Of a stretch of 64,000 nt of DNA, positions 24,959-33,889 are shown in pieces. Position 1 is the first letter of the stretch; every line of letters starts with the position of its first letter. Location: assembly GCA_021808445.1 (NCBI GenBank), contig JAKBBP010000005.1:1-64000 (forward strand), written 5' to 3'. This DNA comes from Pseudomonadota bacterium (GTDB lineage Bacteria; Pseudomonadota; Gammaproteobacteria; Burkholderiales; Burkholderiaceae_C). Below the pieces are notes generated by a model. That model did not search any database and was not told the origin of the DNA. It was given only the letters and a program-made list of their open reading frames with translations. A program made the position numbers and the translations under genes.

Positions 24959-27900
24959 CGATCTCCTTGGGCGGGCGCTTCGTGGCTGTAGGCGGGACCT
25001 GCGGGCTCGTCCATCCAGTCGACGCGGTTCATCTTGCGCACGATGCAGAACTCGTCACGATTCGCGCCCACGGTGCCGTAGTAGTTGAAGCCATAGGCCA
25101 GTTGCGCGTAGCCCCCGATCATGTGGGTGGGCTTGGTGACGATGCGGGTGACCGCGTTGTGGATGCCCCCGCGTGCGTGCGTCACCTGGGAGGCGGGGGT
25201 GTTCACCAGCCGGTCCTGCGCGTGGTACATCATGGCCATGCCCGCGCGCACGCGCTGGCTGACCACGGCACGCGCGGCGATGGCGCCGTTGGCGTTGAAC
25301 ACCTCGATCCAGTCGTTGTCGACGATGCCGGCGATGCGCGCGTCGTCCTCGGAGATCCACACGCAGGGGCCCCCGCGGCTGAGGGTCAGCAGGATCAGGT
25401 TGTCGGTGAAGGTGCTGTGGATGCCCCACTTCTGGTGGGGGGTGATCCAGTTCAACACGATTTCCGGGTGGCCGTTGCCGAACCTTCCCCGCACGGGGTG
25501 CACGGCCTTGAGATTGACCGGCGGACGGTAGCTGGCGAAGCCTTCGCCGAACGCCAGCATCCAGGCGTGGTCCTGGTAGAACTGCTGGCGCCCGCTGAGG
25601 GTGCGCCAGGGAATCAGTTCGTGCACGTTGGTGTAGCCGGCGTTGTAGCAGACCTTCTCGTCCTCGATGCCCGACCAGGTGGGCGAGGTGATGATCTTGC
25701 GCGGCTGGGCCTGGATGTCGCGGAATCGGATCTTCTCGTGTTCCTTGGGAAGCGCCAGGTGGTCGTGCTCGCGCCCGGTGATCCGCGACAGCGCACGCCA
25801 GGCCTTCACGGCCACGTGCCCGTTGGTCTCGGGGGCCAGCATCATGATGGTCTCGGCCGCATCGATGTCGCTTTCGATGCGCGGGCGTCCCTGCGCGACT
25901 CCGCCTTCGCGCACCACGCCGTTGAGCTCGGCAAGCGCCCGGACCTCGTCCTCGGTGTTCCACGAAATGCCCTTGCCGCCATTGCCCTGGCTGTCCATCA
26001 GCGGCCCCAGGGCGGTGAATCTGGCGTAGGTGTTGGGGTAATCGCGCTCCACCACCGCGATGGCCGGAGCCGTCTTCCCGGGGCGAAGTTCGCATTCGCC
26101 GTGCTTCCAGTCGCGCACATCCAGCGCCTGGCCGAGCTCTCCCGGGGTGTCGTGCATCAGGGGCGTGAGCACAACGTCGCGTTCCACGCCCAGGTGCCCG
26201 ACGCAGACCTCGGAGAAGGTCCTGGCGAGGCCCTTGAAAATGTCCCAGTCGGCTCGCGCCTCCCACACCGGATCCACCGCCGCGGACAGCGGATGGATGA
26301 AGGGGTGCATGTCGGTGGTGTTGAGGTCGTTCTTCTCGTACCAGGTGGCCGCCGGAAGCACCACGTCGGAGAACAGGCAGGTGGTGCTCATGCGAAAGTC
26401 CAGCGTGACCAGCAGGTCCAGCTTGCCCTCCGGCGCCTGCTCGTGCCAGCGGACCTCGCGCGGGCGTTGCGCGGGATCGGCGATCTCGGTGTCGAGCACG
26501 CCGTGGTTGGCGCCGAGCAGGTGCTTGAGGAAATACTCCGAGCCCTTGCCCGAGGACCCCAGCAGGTTGGAGCGCCAGACGATCAGGTTGCGCGGCCAGT
26601 TGTCGGGGTGGTCGGGATCCTCGCAACTCATGCGCAGGCTGCCGTCGGCCAGTCCGCGCTCCACGTAGGCGCGCGGATCCAGGCCGGCCTGCGCGGCCTG
26701 ATCGGCCAGGCGGAGGGGATTGGCCTGGAGCTGGGGCGCCGAAGGCAGCCATCCCATGCGTTCGGCACGCACGTTGTAGTCGATCATGCTGCCGCCGAAT
26801 CGCGAGGCATCGGCGAGCGGGGACAGGATTTCGTCCACCCCCAGCTTCTCGTAGCGCCACTGGTCGGTGTGGGCATAGAAGAAGCTGGTGGAGTTCATCT
26901 GGCGCGGCGGACGCGTCCAGTCCAGCGCGAAGGCCAGCGCGGTCCAGCCGGTCTGGGGACGCAGCTTTTCCTGGCCCACGTAGTGGGCCCAGCCTCCTCC
27001 GGGCACGCCGATGCAGCCGCACAGCATCAGCATGTTGATGATGGCCCGGTAATGCATGTCCATGTGGTACCAATGGTTCAGCCCGGCACCCAGGATGACC
27101 ATGGACTTGCCCTGCGTGCGATGCGCGTTGTCGGCGAACTCGCGGGCGATGCGAATCACCACCTCGGCGCTCACCCCGGTGATCGGCTCCTGCCATGCGG
27201 GGGTGTAGGGAAGGTTGTCGGCATAGCTGGTGGCGCAGGGATTGCGTTGCGCACCGAAGCCGCGATCGATGCCGTAGTGGGCGGCGAGCAGGTCATAGAC
27301 CGTCGCCACCTTGACGTCGCGTGTACTGCCGTCGGGCTCCACCAGGCGCAGCACGCGATACGGGACCTTGCGCACCAGAACGCTGTCCTGCACGTTGCCC
27401 GGGTGGTGCTCGGCCGGCACGCCACCGAAATAGGGAAATCCCACGTCGGCCAGGCCGTCGCGCATGGAGGCCAGCGACAGCGACAGCATCCGCTCGCCAC
27501 CATCCCGGGCGTCGCGCGGCTCCAGGTTCCACTTGCCGGCTCCCTCGCCCTGCTCTGCCCAGCGAAAGCCCACCGAACCGTGGGGCAGCGCCACCTCGCC
27601 GTCGGAGTCCAGCGCCACGGTCTTCCACTGCGCGTGCTCGGCCTGGCCGAGGCCGTCGGCGAAGTCGCTGGCGCGCAGATAGCGTCCGCTGGCCAGCACA
27701 CGCAACCCGTCGTCGAACTCGCGTTCGTCCAGGCGCACCAGCAGCGGCAGGTCGGTGTAGCGCCTGCAGTACTCCTCGAAATACGCCGACTTGCGTTCGC
27801 CGAAATGGAATTCGCGCAGGATCACGTGGCCCAGCGCCATGGCCAGCGCGGAGTCGGTTCCCTGCTTGGGGTGCAGCCATTCGTCGCTGAGCTTGGCAAC

Positions 27901-28758
27901 CTCCGCATAGTCGGGGGTGACGGCCACGGTCTTGGCGCCGCGGTACCGTGCCTCGGTGTAGAAGTGGGCATCCGGAGTCCGGGTCTGCGGCACGTTCGAG
28001 CCCCAGGCCATCAGATAGGTGGCGTTGAACCATTCGGCCGACTCGGCCACGTCGGTCTGCTCCCCCCACACCTGGGGCGACGAGGGAGGCAGGTCACAGT
28101 ACCAGTCGTAGAAACTTCCGGGCACCGCGCCGATCAGCTCCAGGTAGCGCGATCCGCCGGCGTAGGAGACCATGGACATGGCCGGGATGGGAGAGAAGCC
28201 ATAGATGCGGTCCGGGCCCCAGGTCTTGATGGTGTGCACGTTTGCGGCCGCCACCAACTCGTTGACTTCGTCCCAGCCAGCCCGCACGAAGCCTCCCATG
28301 CCCCGCAGCCGGTGGTACTCGCGTCGCCTGGCCGGGTCGCTCACGATGCTGGCCCAGGCCTCGACCGGGTCGAGGCTGCGACGCGCCTCGCGCCACATTT
28401 TCATCAGGCGCCCCCGGACCATCGGGTACTTCACCCGATTGGCCGAATACAGGTACCAGCTCGCCGAGGCGCCGCGCGGGCAGCCCCTGGGCTCATGATT
28501 GGGCATGTCCGCGCGGGTGCGCGGGTAATCGGTCTGCTGGGTCTCCCAGGTGACGATGCCCCCTTTGACGTAGATCTTCCAGGAGCAGGAACCGGTGCAG
28601 TTCACGCCATGGGTGGAGCGCACGATCTTGTCGTGCTGCCAGCGCCCGCGATAGGCGTCCTCCCAGCTGCGGTCCTCGGTGTTGCGCTCGCCGTGGCCGC
28701 CGGCGAAGGGCTCGCGCCGGCGCGCGAAATGGGTCAGCCGGTCCAGGAAATGGCTCAT
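24955..28758 (-). CDS. narG: Respiratory nitrate reductase, alpha subunit (Mo-bisMGD)
   Basis: The 1267-residue catalytic subunit reduces nitrate to nitrite on the cytoplasmic side. The FS0 ligands are visible in STHGVNCTGSCSWKIYVKGG (His-x3-Cys-x3-Cys) and later PRGCPRGAS. MAWGSNVPQTRTPDAHF is the region that supplies the Asp ligand of Mo. Other family marks are YSANRVKYP, LGAGLNHWYHMDMHYRAIINMLMLCGC and TTCLFSDVVLPAATWYEKNDLNTTDMHPFIHPL. ATG 28758 (MSHFLDRLTHF) has GAGGAA seven bases upstream; the track start is seven codons earlier. It follows narK by 31 bases. Confidence 0.98.
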   Translation of the reverse strand: MSHFLDRLTHFARRREPFAGGHGERNTEDRSWEDAYRGRWQHDKIVRSTHGVNCTGSCSWKIYVKGGIVTWETQQTDYPRTRADMPNHEPRGCPRGASASWYLYSANRVKYPMVRGRLMKMWREARRSLDPVEAWASIVSDPARRREYHRLRGMGGFVRAGWDEVNELVAAANVHTIKTWGPDRIYGFSPIPAMSMVSYAGGSRYLELIGAVPGSFYDWYCDLPPSSPQVWGEQTDVAESAEWFNATYLMAWGSNVPQTRTPDAHFYTEARYRGAKTVAVTPDYAEVAKLSDEWLHPKQGTDSALAMALGHVILREFHFGERKSAYFEEYCRRYTDLPLLVRLDEREFDDGLRVLASGRYLRASDFADGLGQAEHAQWKTVALDSDGEVALPHGSVGFRWAEQGEGAGKWNLEPRDARDGGERMLSLSLASMRDGLADVGFPYFGGVPAEHHPGNVQDSVLVRKVPYRVLRLVEPDGSTRDVKVATVYDLLAAHYGIDRGFGAQRNPCATSYADNLPYTPAWQEPITGVSAEVVIRIAREFADNAHRTQGKSMVILGAGLNHWYHMDMHYRAIINMLMLCGCIGVPGGGWAHYVGQEKLRPQTGWTALAFALDWTRPPRQMNSTSFFYAHTDQWRYEKLGVDEILSPLADASRFGGSMIDYNVRAERMGWLPSAPQLQANPLRLADQAAQAGLDPRAYVERGLADGSLRMSCEDPDHPDNWPRNLIVWRSNLLGSSGKGSEYFLKHLLGANHGVLDTEIADPAQRPREVRWHEQAPEGKLDLLVTLDFRMSTTCLFSDVVLPAATWYEKNDLNTTDMHPFIHPLSAAVDPVWEARADWDIFKGLARTFSEVCVGHLGVERDVVLTPLMHDTPGELGQALDVRDWKHGECELRPGKTAPAIAVVERDYPNTYARFTALGPLMDSQGNGGKGISWNTEDEVRALAELNGVVREGGVAQGRPRIESDIDAAETIMMLAPETNGHVAVKAWRALSRITGREHDHLALPKEHEKIRFRDIQAQPRKIITSPTWSGIEDEKVCYNAGYTNVHELIPWRTLSGRQQFYQDHAWMLAFGEGFASYRPPVNLKAVHPVRGRFGNGHPEIVLNWITPHQKWGIHSTFTDNLILLTLSRGGPCVWISEDDARIAGIVDNDWIEVFNANGAIAARAVVSQRVRAGMAMMYHAQDRLVNTPASQVTHARGGIHNAVTRIVTKPTHMIGGYAQLAYGFNYYGTVGANRDEFCIVRKMNRVDWMDEPAGPAYSHEAPAQGDR

Positions 28759-28789
28759 CGTGATTCCTCGCGTTGGCACACGCTTGCGC

Positions 28790-30124
28790 TCAGCGCGCGG
28801 TGCCGGTCATGGCGGGGGCGGCGTGTCGCACGCCGTGACGCGTCGCGTACAGCAGCCCGGTGAACAGGAGGCTGGCCAGCGCCAGCCCGACGTAGACGAC
28901 ATAGCCGCGGGCGTAGCCCACGCTGCCCATGTCCTGAGCGATGCGCCCGAGCATGGGCGGAACGACGAAACCGCCCAGCGCGCCCAGTCCACCGACCCAG
29001 CCGGCGGTGCCGCCGACGGCATCGGGCACGTACTGCGGCACCAGCTTGAACACCGCAGCGTTGGCCACGCCCATGCCGAGCGCCACGAGCAGTTCGCCGG
29101 CCACGGACACACCGAAGTTGCCCGAGAGGCTCAGGGTCACGGCGCCGGCCAGCAGCACGCAGAAGGCCACGAAGGCGACCCTCTCCCCGCCCATGCGGTC
29201 CGACCAGCTGCCACCCGGCACGCGGATGAGCGAGGAGACCAGCGAGAAGCCTGCGGTCAGGCCGAGGGCGACCCAGTGCGGCGCACCGTAGTAGCTGCCC
29301 CAGAAGGTGGGCAGCCAGGCCGTCAGCGCCAGGAAGCCGCCGAAGGAGGTGAAATACAGGGCGACCAGAGGCCAGGTCCTCCAGCTCGCCGCCGAGTCCA
29401 TCAGCGTGCGCGCGATGCTGGGCGCAGGGTACAGCTCCTGGCCCTGTTCGCGCGCCTGCGCCTGCGCCTGCGGCGCCGGGGTGCCGCGGCGACGCAGCTG
29501 GAAATACGGCGCGTCGTAGCCCAGCGCGATGTACAGCCCGATGCCGGCCACGACGATGATCAGGGAGACGAAGTAGCCGACCCACAGGCCACCGGCGGCG
29601 ATGATCAGCGGCAGGATGATGGCCACCAGCCCTGGCGAGGTGTTTCCGAATCCCGCATAGAAGGCCAGGGCCTTGCCCTGCTGTGCACGGGGAAACCAGT
29701 AGGACACCTGGCCGATGCCCACCGAGAAGGTGGCGATGCCGCAGCCGCCGAGCGCTCCGAACAGCAGAAGCCAGGGGTAGTAGGCCTGTGTCAGGTGCGA
29801 GGGATACAGGCTGAGCAGCATCCAGTACAGCCCGGCGATCCCCACCACCGACGCCAGCAGCAGGATCAGAAAGGGTCCCTTGCCGCCGTTGAGATCGACC
29901 CAGGCGCCGAAGGGGATGCGCAGCAGCGAGCCCGTGAGCATGGGCACGGCCACCAGCAGCCCCACCTGCTCGGGGCTCAGGCGCATGACTTCGATGAAAC
30001 TGTGGGCGGTGGGTCCGAACAGCGAGACCGCGCCGAAACCGATGAAAAAGCCGATGGTGGCGCCGATCAGGGAGCGTTGCGCGCTGCCGCGCACGCCCGA
30101 GGCGCCCTGGTTGCCGGGTTGCAT
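28790..30124 (-). CDS. narK: Nitrate/nitrite MFS transporter
   Basis: A 444-residue, twelve-helix major-facilitator protein of the nitrate/nitrite porter family. Marks are IGFFIGFGAVSLFGPTAHSF, the Arg in SLLRIPFGAWVDLNGGKGP (substrate-binding Arg and MFS loop), the glycine-rich GFGNTSPG and the second signature GWVGGLGALGGFVVPPMLG. It imports nitrate and/or exports nitrite for the reductase encoded downstream. ATG 30124 (MQPGNQGAS) has GGAG seven bases upstream and is preferred to ATG 30130. A second NarK, often present as a narK1-narK2 pair, is absent. Confidence 0.93.
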   Translation of the reverse strand: MQPGNQGASGVRGSAQRSLIGATIGFFIGFGAVSLFGPTAHSFIEVMRLSPEQVGLLVAVPMLTGSLLRIPFGAWVDLNGGKGPFLILLLASVVGIAGLYWMLLSLYPSHLTQAYYPWLLLFGALGGCGIATFSVGIGQVSYWFPRAQQGKALAFYAGFGNTSPGLVAIILPLIIAAGGLWVGYFVSLIIVVAGIGLYIALGYDAPYFQLRRRGTPAPQAQAQAREQGQELYPAPSIARTLMDSAASWRTWPLVALYFTSFGGFLALTAWLPTFWGSYYGAPHWVALGLTAGFSLVSSLIRVPGGSWSDRMGGERVAFVAFCVLLAGAVTLSLSGNFGVSVAGELLVALGMGVANAAVFKLVPQYVPDAVGGTAGWVGGLGALGGFVVPPMLGRIAQDMGSVGYARGYVVYVGLALASLLFTGLLYATRHGVRHAAPAMTGTAR

Positions 30125-30233
30125 ACCCATTCTCCACGCGATGTTGGCATGGAGCGAACCTTAGGCGCCGCCGGGCGCCGCGTGCATCGCCCGGAAGTAC
30201 GGGGTGTCGCGCACCGGCCCTCGTTCCAAGGAA

Positions 30234-30896
30234 CTACTTCGTCAGGGCATCGAGCTTGTGGCGCAGGGCCCAGCCGGCGATCTGCACGCGGGACGCGAGG
30301 TCGAGCTTGCGCAGGATGCTCTGCACGTGCACCTTCACCGTGGTCTCGGCAATGCCCAGTTCGCGACCGATCAGCTTGTTGCTGGCGCCACGCGCGATGG
30401 CCGCGGCGATCTCCCGCTCGCGGGGAGTGAGCTGGGCCAGTTCGGCATCGGCGCCGGCGGATGCCTGGGGCTCGGACATGGCCCGCGCCAGCATCGCCCC
30501 CATCTGGGAGCCGATGATCACGCGCCCCTGGCGCGCGCGGCGGATCGCCGCCACCAGTTCGTCGGTATCGCAGGTCTTGAGCAGATAACCTCCGGCGCCG
30601 CTGCGAAGCGCGGCGGCCAGGTCGGCGGAATCGTCGCTGACCGTGAGCATCAGCACCTGCGCGTCGGGCGCGGCCTCGCGCAGCCCGACGATGGCATCCA
30701 CCCCGCGAACGCCGGGCAGGTGGTTGTCCAGAAGGACCACGTCGGGCTGGGTGCGCGCGGCCAGGCGCAGGGCCTCCCCGGCGTCGCCCGCCTCGCCCAC
30801 CACCTCGATCCCCGGCTCCAGGCCCAGCAGCGCGATCAAGCCCCGCCGGAACAAGGCATGATCGTCGACCAACAGCACGCGAACGCTTGCATCCAT
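30234..30896 (-). CDS. narL: Nitrate/nitrite response regulator
   Basis: A 220-residue two-domain regulator. The receiver domain has the acidic pair in VLLVDDHALFRRGL, the phospho-acceptor Asp in DVVLLDNHLPG and the Lys in GYLLKTCDTDELV. The LuxR-type DNA-binding domain reads LTPREREIAAAIARGASNKLIGRELGIAETTVKVHVQSILRKLDLASRVQIAGWA. NarL-P activates nar genes in response to nitrate. ATG 30896 follows GGAGG (in the narX stop region) and lies four bases past the narX stop, so the pair is one unit. narK follows after 109 bases. Confidence 0.94.
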   Translation of the reverse strand: MDASVRVLLVDDHALFRRGLIALLGLEPGIEVVGEAGDAGEALRLAARTQPDVVLLDNHLPGVRGVDAIVGLREAAPDAQVLMLTVSDDSADLAAALRSGAGGYLLKTCDTDELVAAIRRARQGRVIIGSQMGAMLARAMSEPQASAGADAELAQLTPREREIAAAIARGASNKLIGRELGIAETTVKVHVQSILRKLDLASRVQIAGWALRHKLDALTK

Positions 30897-30900
30897 GCCC

Positions 30901-32823
30901 TCAGGCCTCCGACAGCTGAGTACCGGCTCCGGCGGCCAGGGTTTCCATTTCCGGAAGGCGCAGCGACACCGTCGTGCCGGCGCCCGGTGCCGAGCGCAGC
31001 TCCAGCGTGGCGCCGATCGCGCAAGCCCGCTCACGCATGATCTGCAGGCCCACGTGGGACGGTTCCTGATTGCGCACCAGCTCCGGGTCGAGCCCGCAGC
31101 CGTCGTCGGCGATGCTGAACACCCAATGGGGCAGGCTTTGCACGTTCACCTCCACGTGGCGCGCGCGCGCGTGCTTGCGCACGTTGGACAAGGCCTCCTG
31201 CACCACGTGCAGCACCTGCACCTGCACGTCGGCGTCCAGCGGCTGCCCGCGGCCGTTGAAGTGCAGAGTGGCGCTGAGTCCGCTTTGCAGCTCGAATTTC
31301 TGCAGGGTGCTGCGAAGCGCCGGCTCGATGTCCTGGTCCTGCGTACGTGTGCGGAAATGCAGCAGCAGCTCCCGCACGTCGGCCAGGCTCTCGCGGATGC
31401 CCGCTTCCAGTTCACCCACCGCGGCCTCGATGCGCGCGGTGTCGCCCGCGCGCAGCGCGCCACGCAGCAACTGAAGCTGGATTTTCATGAAAGCCAGCGC
31501 CTGGGCGATGGAGTCGTGCAGTTCGCGCGCCAGCAAGGTGCGCTCGCGTGCCACGGCGGCCTCGCGCTCCAGCGCAGCGCCACGCAGGCTTTCCATGGCC
31601 GCCGCCAGGTGGTCGGCCAACGCGTCCAGCAGCGCGTGCTGCTCGGGGTCCGGCTCGGCGGCATTGCGGTAGAACAGGTCGATCTCTCCCAGCGCGCGCT
31701 CCTGGGCCGCCACCGGCACGCTGAGCAGGGTGGTGAAGCCGGCACGCACGCAGGCGTCGTCGGTATGGGCGTCGAACAGCGGCGTCTGCCCGGCGCGCCG
31801 GAAATGCACCACCTTCACGCCCTCATCGGGGTGGGTGTTGCCGCAATGGCAGGCCCCCGCGTTCAGACAGCGCTCGTCCTCGACGATGCTCCCCGGCATG
31901 CCCTCGGCCGCCAGCAGCAGATAGCGCTGCGCGGTCTCGTCGGTCCAGCGCAGCACCGCGGCATCGGCGCCCGCGATGCGCCGCACGACCCGCGTGAAGC
32001 CATGCGCCAGATCTTCCAGGTTCGGCGCTCGCGCCACCAGCGCGCTGACCTCGTACAGCGCGAGCAGGCGCTGGCGCTCCGTCTCCAGCGCGGCCGTCTT
32101 CTGGCGCACGCGTCCCTCCAGCTCGCCGTGCACGGCCTGCAATTGCGCGGCCATGCGGTTGAAGCCCAGCGCCAGGTCCCCCAGCTCGTCGCTGCTGGCC
32201 ACCTGCACGCGGGCGCCCAGGTCGCCGGAGGCGATCGCCTCCACGCCGCGCGCGAGCTGGCCCACCGGCTCCAGCACGTGCAGGTAGGCGAGAAAGAACA
32301 TGGCCATGAACGCCACCAGGACGAAGCCCCCCATGGCCATCTGCGCGGTGTGCAGCTGGGCGGTCCAGAAATCGAGGCGCTGCTCGATGGCGCCGACGAA
32401 GGCATCGATGTCCCCGACGAAACGGTCGACCTGCGCGCGTCCGACCACGGCGGCACCTGCCTGGCCGCTCCAGCCCGGGCGCAGGCGGCTCCAGTCCTCG
32501 CGCACGAGCTCGAAGCGCGAGCGAATGGCCGGATCCCAGGGTACCGCCAGCGGGCGCCGGGCATCGCCACGGCGCAGCAGATCCAACGCCTGCTGCATGC
32601 GGGCGACCTCGGCCGGCACCCGCGCCTTTCCAGGCCCGAGGGTGCTGAGCTGGATCCGGTAGCTCATCATGCGCAGCTGGCCCGCCACGTTGACCGCACC
32701 GGCCCCGCCCTGCAGCTTCCACGAGATCCACAGCGTGGCCCCTACCGAAAGCAGCGACAGCAGCAGGAACACGCCGGCGAACAGCGAGATCTTGGAACTC
32801 AGGGTCCAGCGATGAGGGCTCAT
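30901..32823 (-). CDS. narX: Nitrate/nitrite sensor histidine kinase
   Basis: A 640-residue sensor. A first membrane helix (ISLFAGVFLLLSLLSVGATLWISW) is followed by the periplasmic P-box GAVNVAGQLRMMSYRIQ, which binds nitrate. A second helix (MGGFVLVAFMAMFFLAYLHVL), HAMP (LARGVEAIASGDLGARVQ), a coiled coil and a GAF-like central domain with Cys-rich CLNAGACHCGNTHPDEG come next. The HisKA_3 box is LARELHDSIAQALAFMKIQLQLLR and the ATPase has VQEALSNVRKHARA and DDGCGLDP. ATG 32823 (MSPHRWTLSSK) puts the first helix at a normal distance. It heads the narXL-narK transcript direction. Confidence 0.94.
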   Translation of the reverse strand: MSPHRWTLSSKISLFAGVFLLLSLLSVGATLWISWKLQGGAGAVNVAGQLRMMSYRIQLSTLGPGKARVPAEVARMQQALDLLRRGDARRPLAVPWDPAIRSRFELVREDWSRLRPGWSGQAGAAVVGRAQVDRFVGDIDAFVGAIEQRLDFWTAQLHTAQMAMGGFVLVAFMAMFFLAYLHVLEPVGQLARGVEAIASGDLGARVQVASSDELGDLALGFNRMAAQLQAVHGELEGRVRQKTAALETERQRLLALYEVSALVARAPNLEDLAHGFTRVVRRIAGADAAVLRWTDETAQRYLLLAAEGMPGSIVEDERCLNAGACHCGNTHPDEGVKVVHFRRAGQTPLFDAHTDDACVRAGFTTLLSVPVAAQERALGEIDLFYRNAAEPDPEQHALLDALADHLAAAMESLRGAALEREAAVARERTLLARELHDSIAQALAFMKIQLQLLRGALRAGDTARIEAAVGELEAGIRESLADVRELLLHFRTRTQDQDIEPALRSTLQKFELQSGLSATLHFNGRGQPLDADVQVQVLHVVQEALSNVRKHARARHVEVNVQSLPHWVFSIADDGCGLDPELVRNQEPSHVGLQIMRERACAIGATLELRSAPGAGTTVSLRLPEMETLAAGAGTQLSEA

Positions 32824-32945
32824 GGACGTCTGGAGGGCGCTCCTCGCGCAGGCATCCCCCGCAGGGAGTCCCTCTTCGGAAGTATGGGCCGCGCAGCGGG
32901 CACTGCCTATAGTTGAATCCATTCTACTGGTTTGGACCCCCGCCC
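32824..32945. promoter_or_regulatory. Divergent narX / ric regulatory spacer
   Basis: This 122-base spacer must hold promoters for narX (minus) and ric (plus). CCTATAGTTGAATCC has -10-like AT content in both directions. I looked for an FNR palindrome and found none; TTGAATCCATTC does not fit. No clear NarL heptamer pair is visible. Confidence 0.4.
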
Positions 32946-33629
32946 ATGTCTACCGCAATCTCCCCGCAGGCCGTGCTGTCCGACAGCATGGTCGATCGCC
33001 CGCTGGGCACGCTCGCACGCGAACTTCCGGGTGCCACCGCCGTGTTCCTTCGCCATCGCCTGGACTTCTGCTGCGGCGGCAACGCCACGCTGCGCGACGC
33101 CGCGACGGCTCGAGGAATCGATGCCGAAGCCGTTTGCGCGGAGCTTGCCGCGCTGCAGTCGCCGCCCGGATGGCCGCTGCCCGAGCAACCTGCCGAACTG
33201 GTGCAGGCCATCATCACGCGATTCCATGACGTGCACAGACGGGAACTTCCGGAACTGGTGCGCCTGGCCGACAAGGTCGAGCGCGTGCACCGCGAGCACC
33301 CCGAGGTGCCGGCCGGCCTGGCCGAGCATCTGCGCGGCATGCAGCAGGAACTGCTGGAACACATGCAGAAGGAGGAACAGATCCTGTTCCCGATGATGGC
33401 ACGTTCACCCCGGATGCCCTTGCGTCCCCCCATCCAGCGCATGCGCGAGGAGCATCTGGACCACAGCCAGGCGCTGCAGGAGCTGCAGGCGCTGACCCAC
33501 GACCTGCAGGAGCCCGCCGATGCGTGCAACACCTGGGCCTCGCTGTATGCCGGGCTGCGCAAGCTGCGCGAGGATCTGATGGAGCACATCCACACCGAGA
33601 ACAACCTGCTGTTCCCGCTGTTCGAGTAG
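32946..33629 (+). CDS. RIC-type iron-sulfur cluster repair protein (YtfE/ScdA/DnrN)
   Basis: A 227-residue di-iron protein that repairs Fe-S clusters hurt by nitric oxide or peroxide. The N-terminal ScdA_N domain carries LDFCCGGNATLRDA. A hemerythrin-like domain follows with FHDVHRRELPEL, HMQKEEQILFPMM, REEHLDHSQAL and HIHTENNLLFPLFE, supplying His and Glu metal ligands. NO arises as a side product of nitrite when nitrate is respired, so location next to narX fits its role. ATG 32946 (MSTAISPQAVLSDS) is preferred; an alternative start 11 codons upstream adds MNPFYWFGPPP. Confidence 0.92.
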   Translation: MSTAISPQAVLSDSMVDRPLGTLARELPGATAVFLRHRLDFCCGGNATLRDAATARGIDAEAVCAELAALQSPPGWPLPEQPAELVQAIITRFHDVHRRELPELVRLADKVERVHREHPEVPAGLAEHLRGMQQELLEHMQKEEQILFPMMARSPRMPLRPPIQRMREEHLDHSQALQELQALTHDLQEPADACNTWASLYAGLRKLREDLMEHIHTENNLLFPLFE

Positions 33630-33670
33630 CGGCGAGACCAGTCGCAGCGAGCCCACTGGAGCCAGCACCC

Positions 33671-33871
33671 ATGCCCAGGAAATTTCCGCTGCATCCGGCG
33701 CACCCGGAGCGGGTGTGCTGGGGCTGCGAGCGCTATTGCCCGGCCGATTCCATGCGCTGCGGAAATGGTTCGGAGCGCACGCAGCACCCGGCCGAATTGC
33801 TCGGCGAGGACTGGATGGATTTCGGACTCGACGCCCGGCAGGACCCGGACACGCCGCAGCCCGGGTCCTGA
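33671..33871 (+). CDS. DUF3079 family small protein
   Basis: A 66-residue protein: MPRKFPLHPAHPERVCWGCERYCPADSMRCGNGSERTQHP then ELLGEDWMDFGLD. The CWGCERYCP-x5-C cysteines suggest metal or Fe-S binding. This is the DUF3079 family, short proteins of unknown role in beta- and gammaproteobacteria. ATG 33671 has GGAG nine bases upstream; the longer track ORF overlaps ric and is out of its frame. It follows ric by 41 bases and is probably cotranscribed, so a link with NO or Fe-S stress is possible but unproven. Confidence 0.85.
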   Translation: MPRKFPLHPAHPERVCWGCERYCPADSMRCGNGSERTQHPAELLGEDWMDFGLDARQDPDTPQPGS

Positions 33872-33889
33872 TCCGGGCTGAGCAGGCTG

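Noticed and set aside
24967-28863. 1298-codon plus-strand ORF opposite narG
   Set aside because: It mirrors narG exactly; His/Gly/Ala/Arg-rich translation without domains is typical of antisense frames in GC-rich genes.
32912-32926. TTGAATCCATTC considered as an FNR site between narX and ric
   Set aside because: Only the left half matches TTGA; the right half lacks the ATCAA/GTCAA arm.
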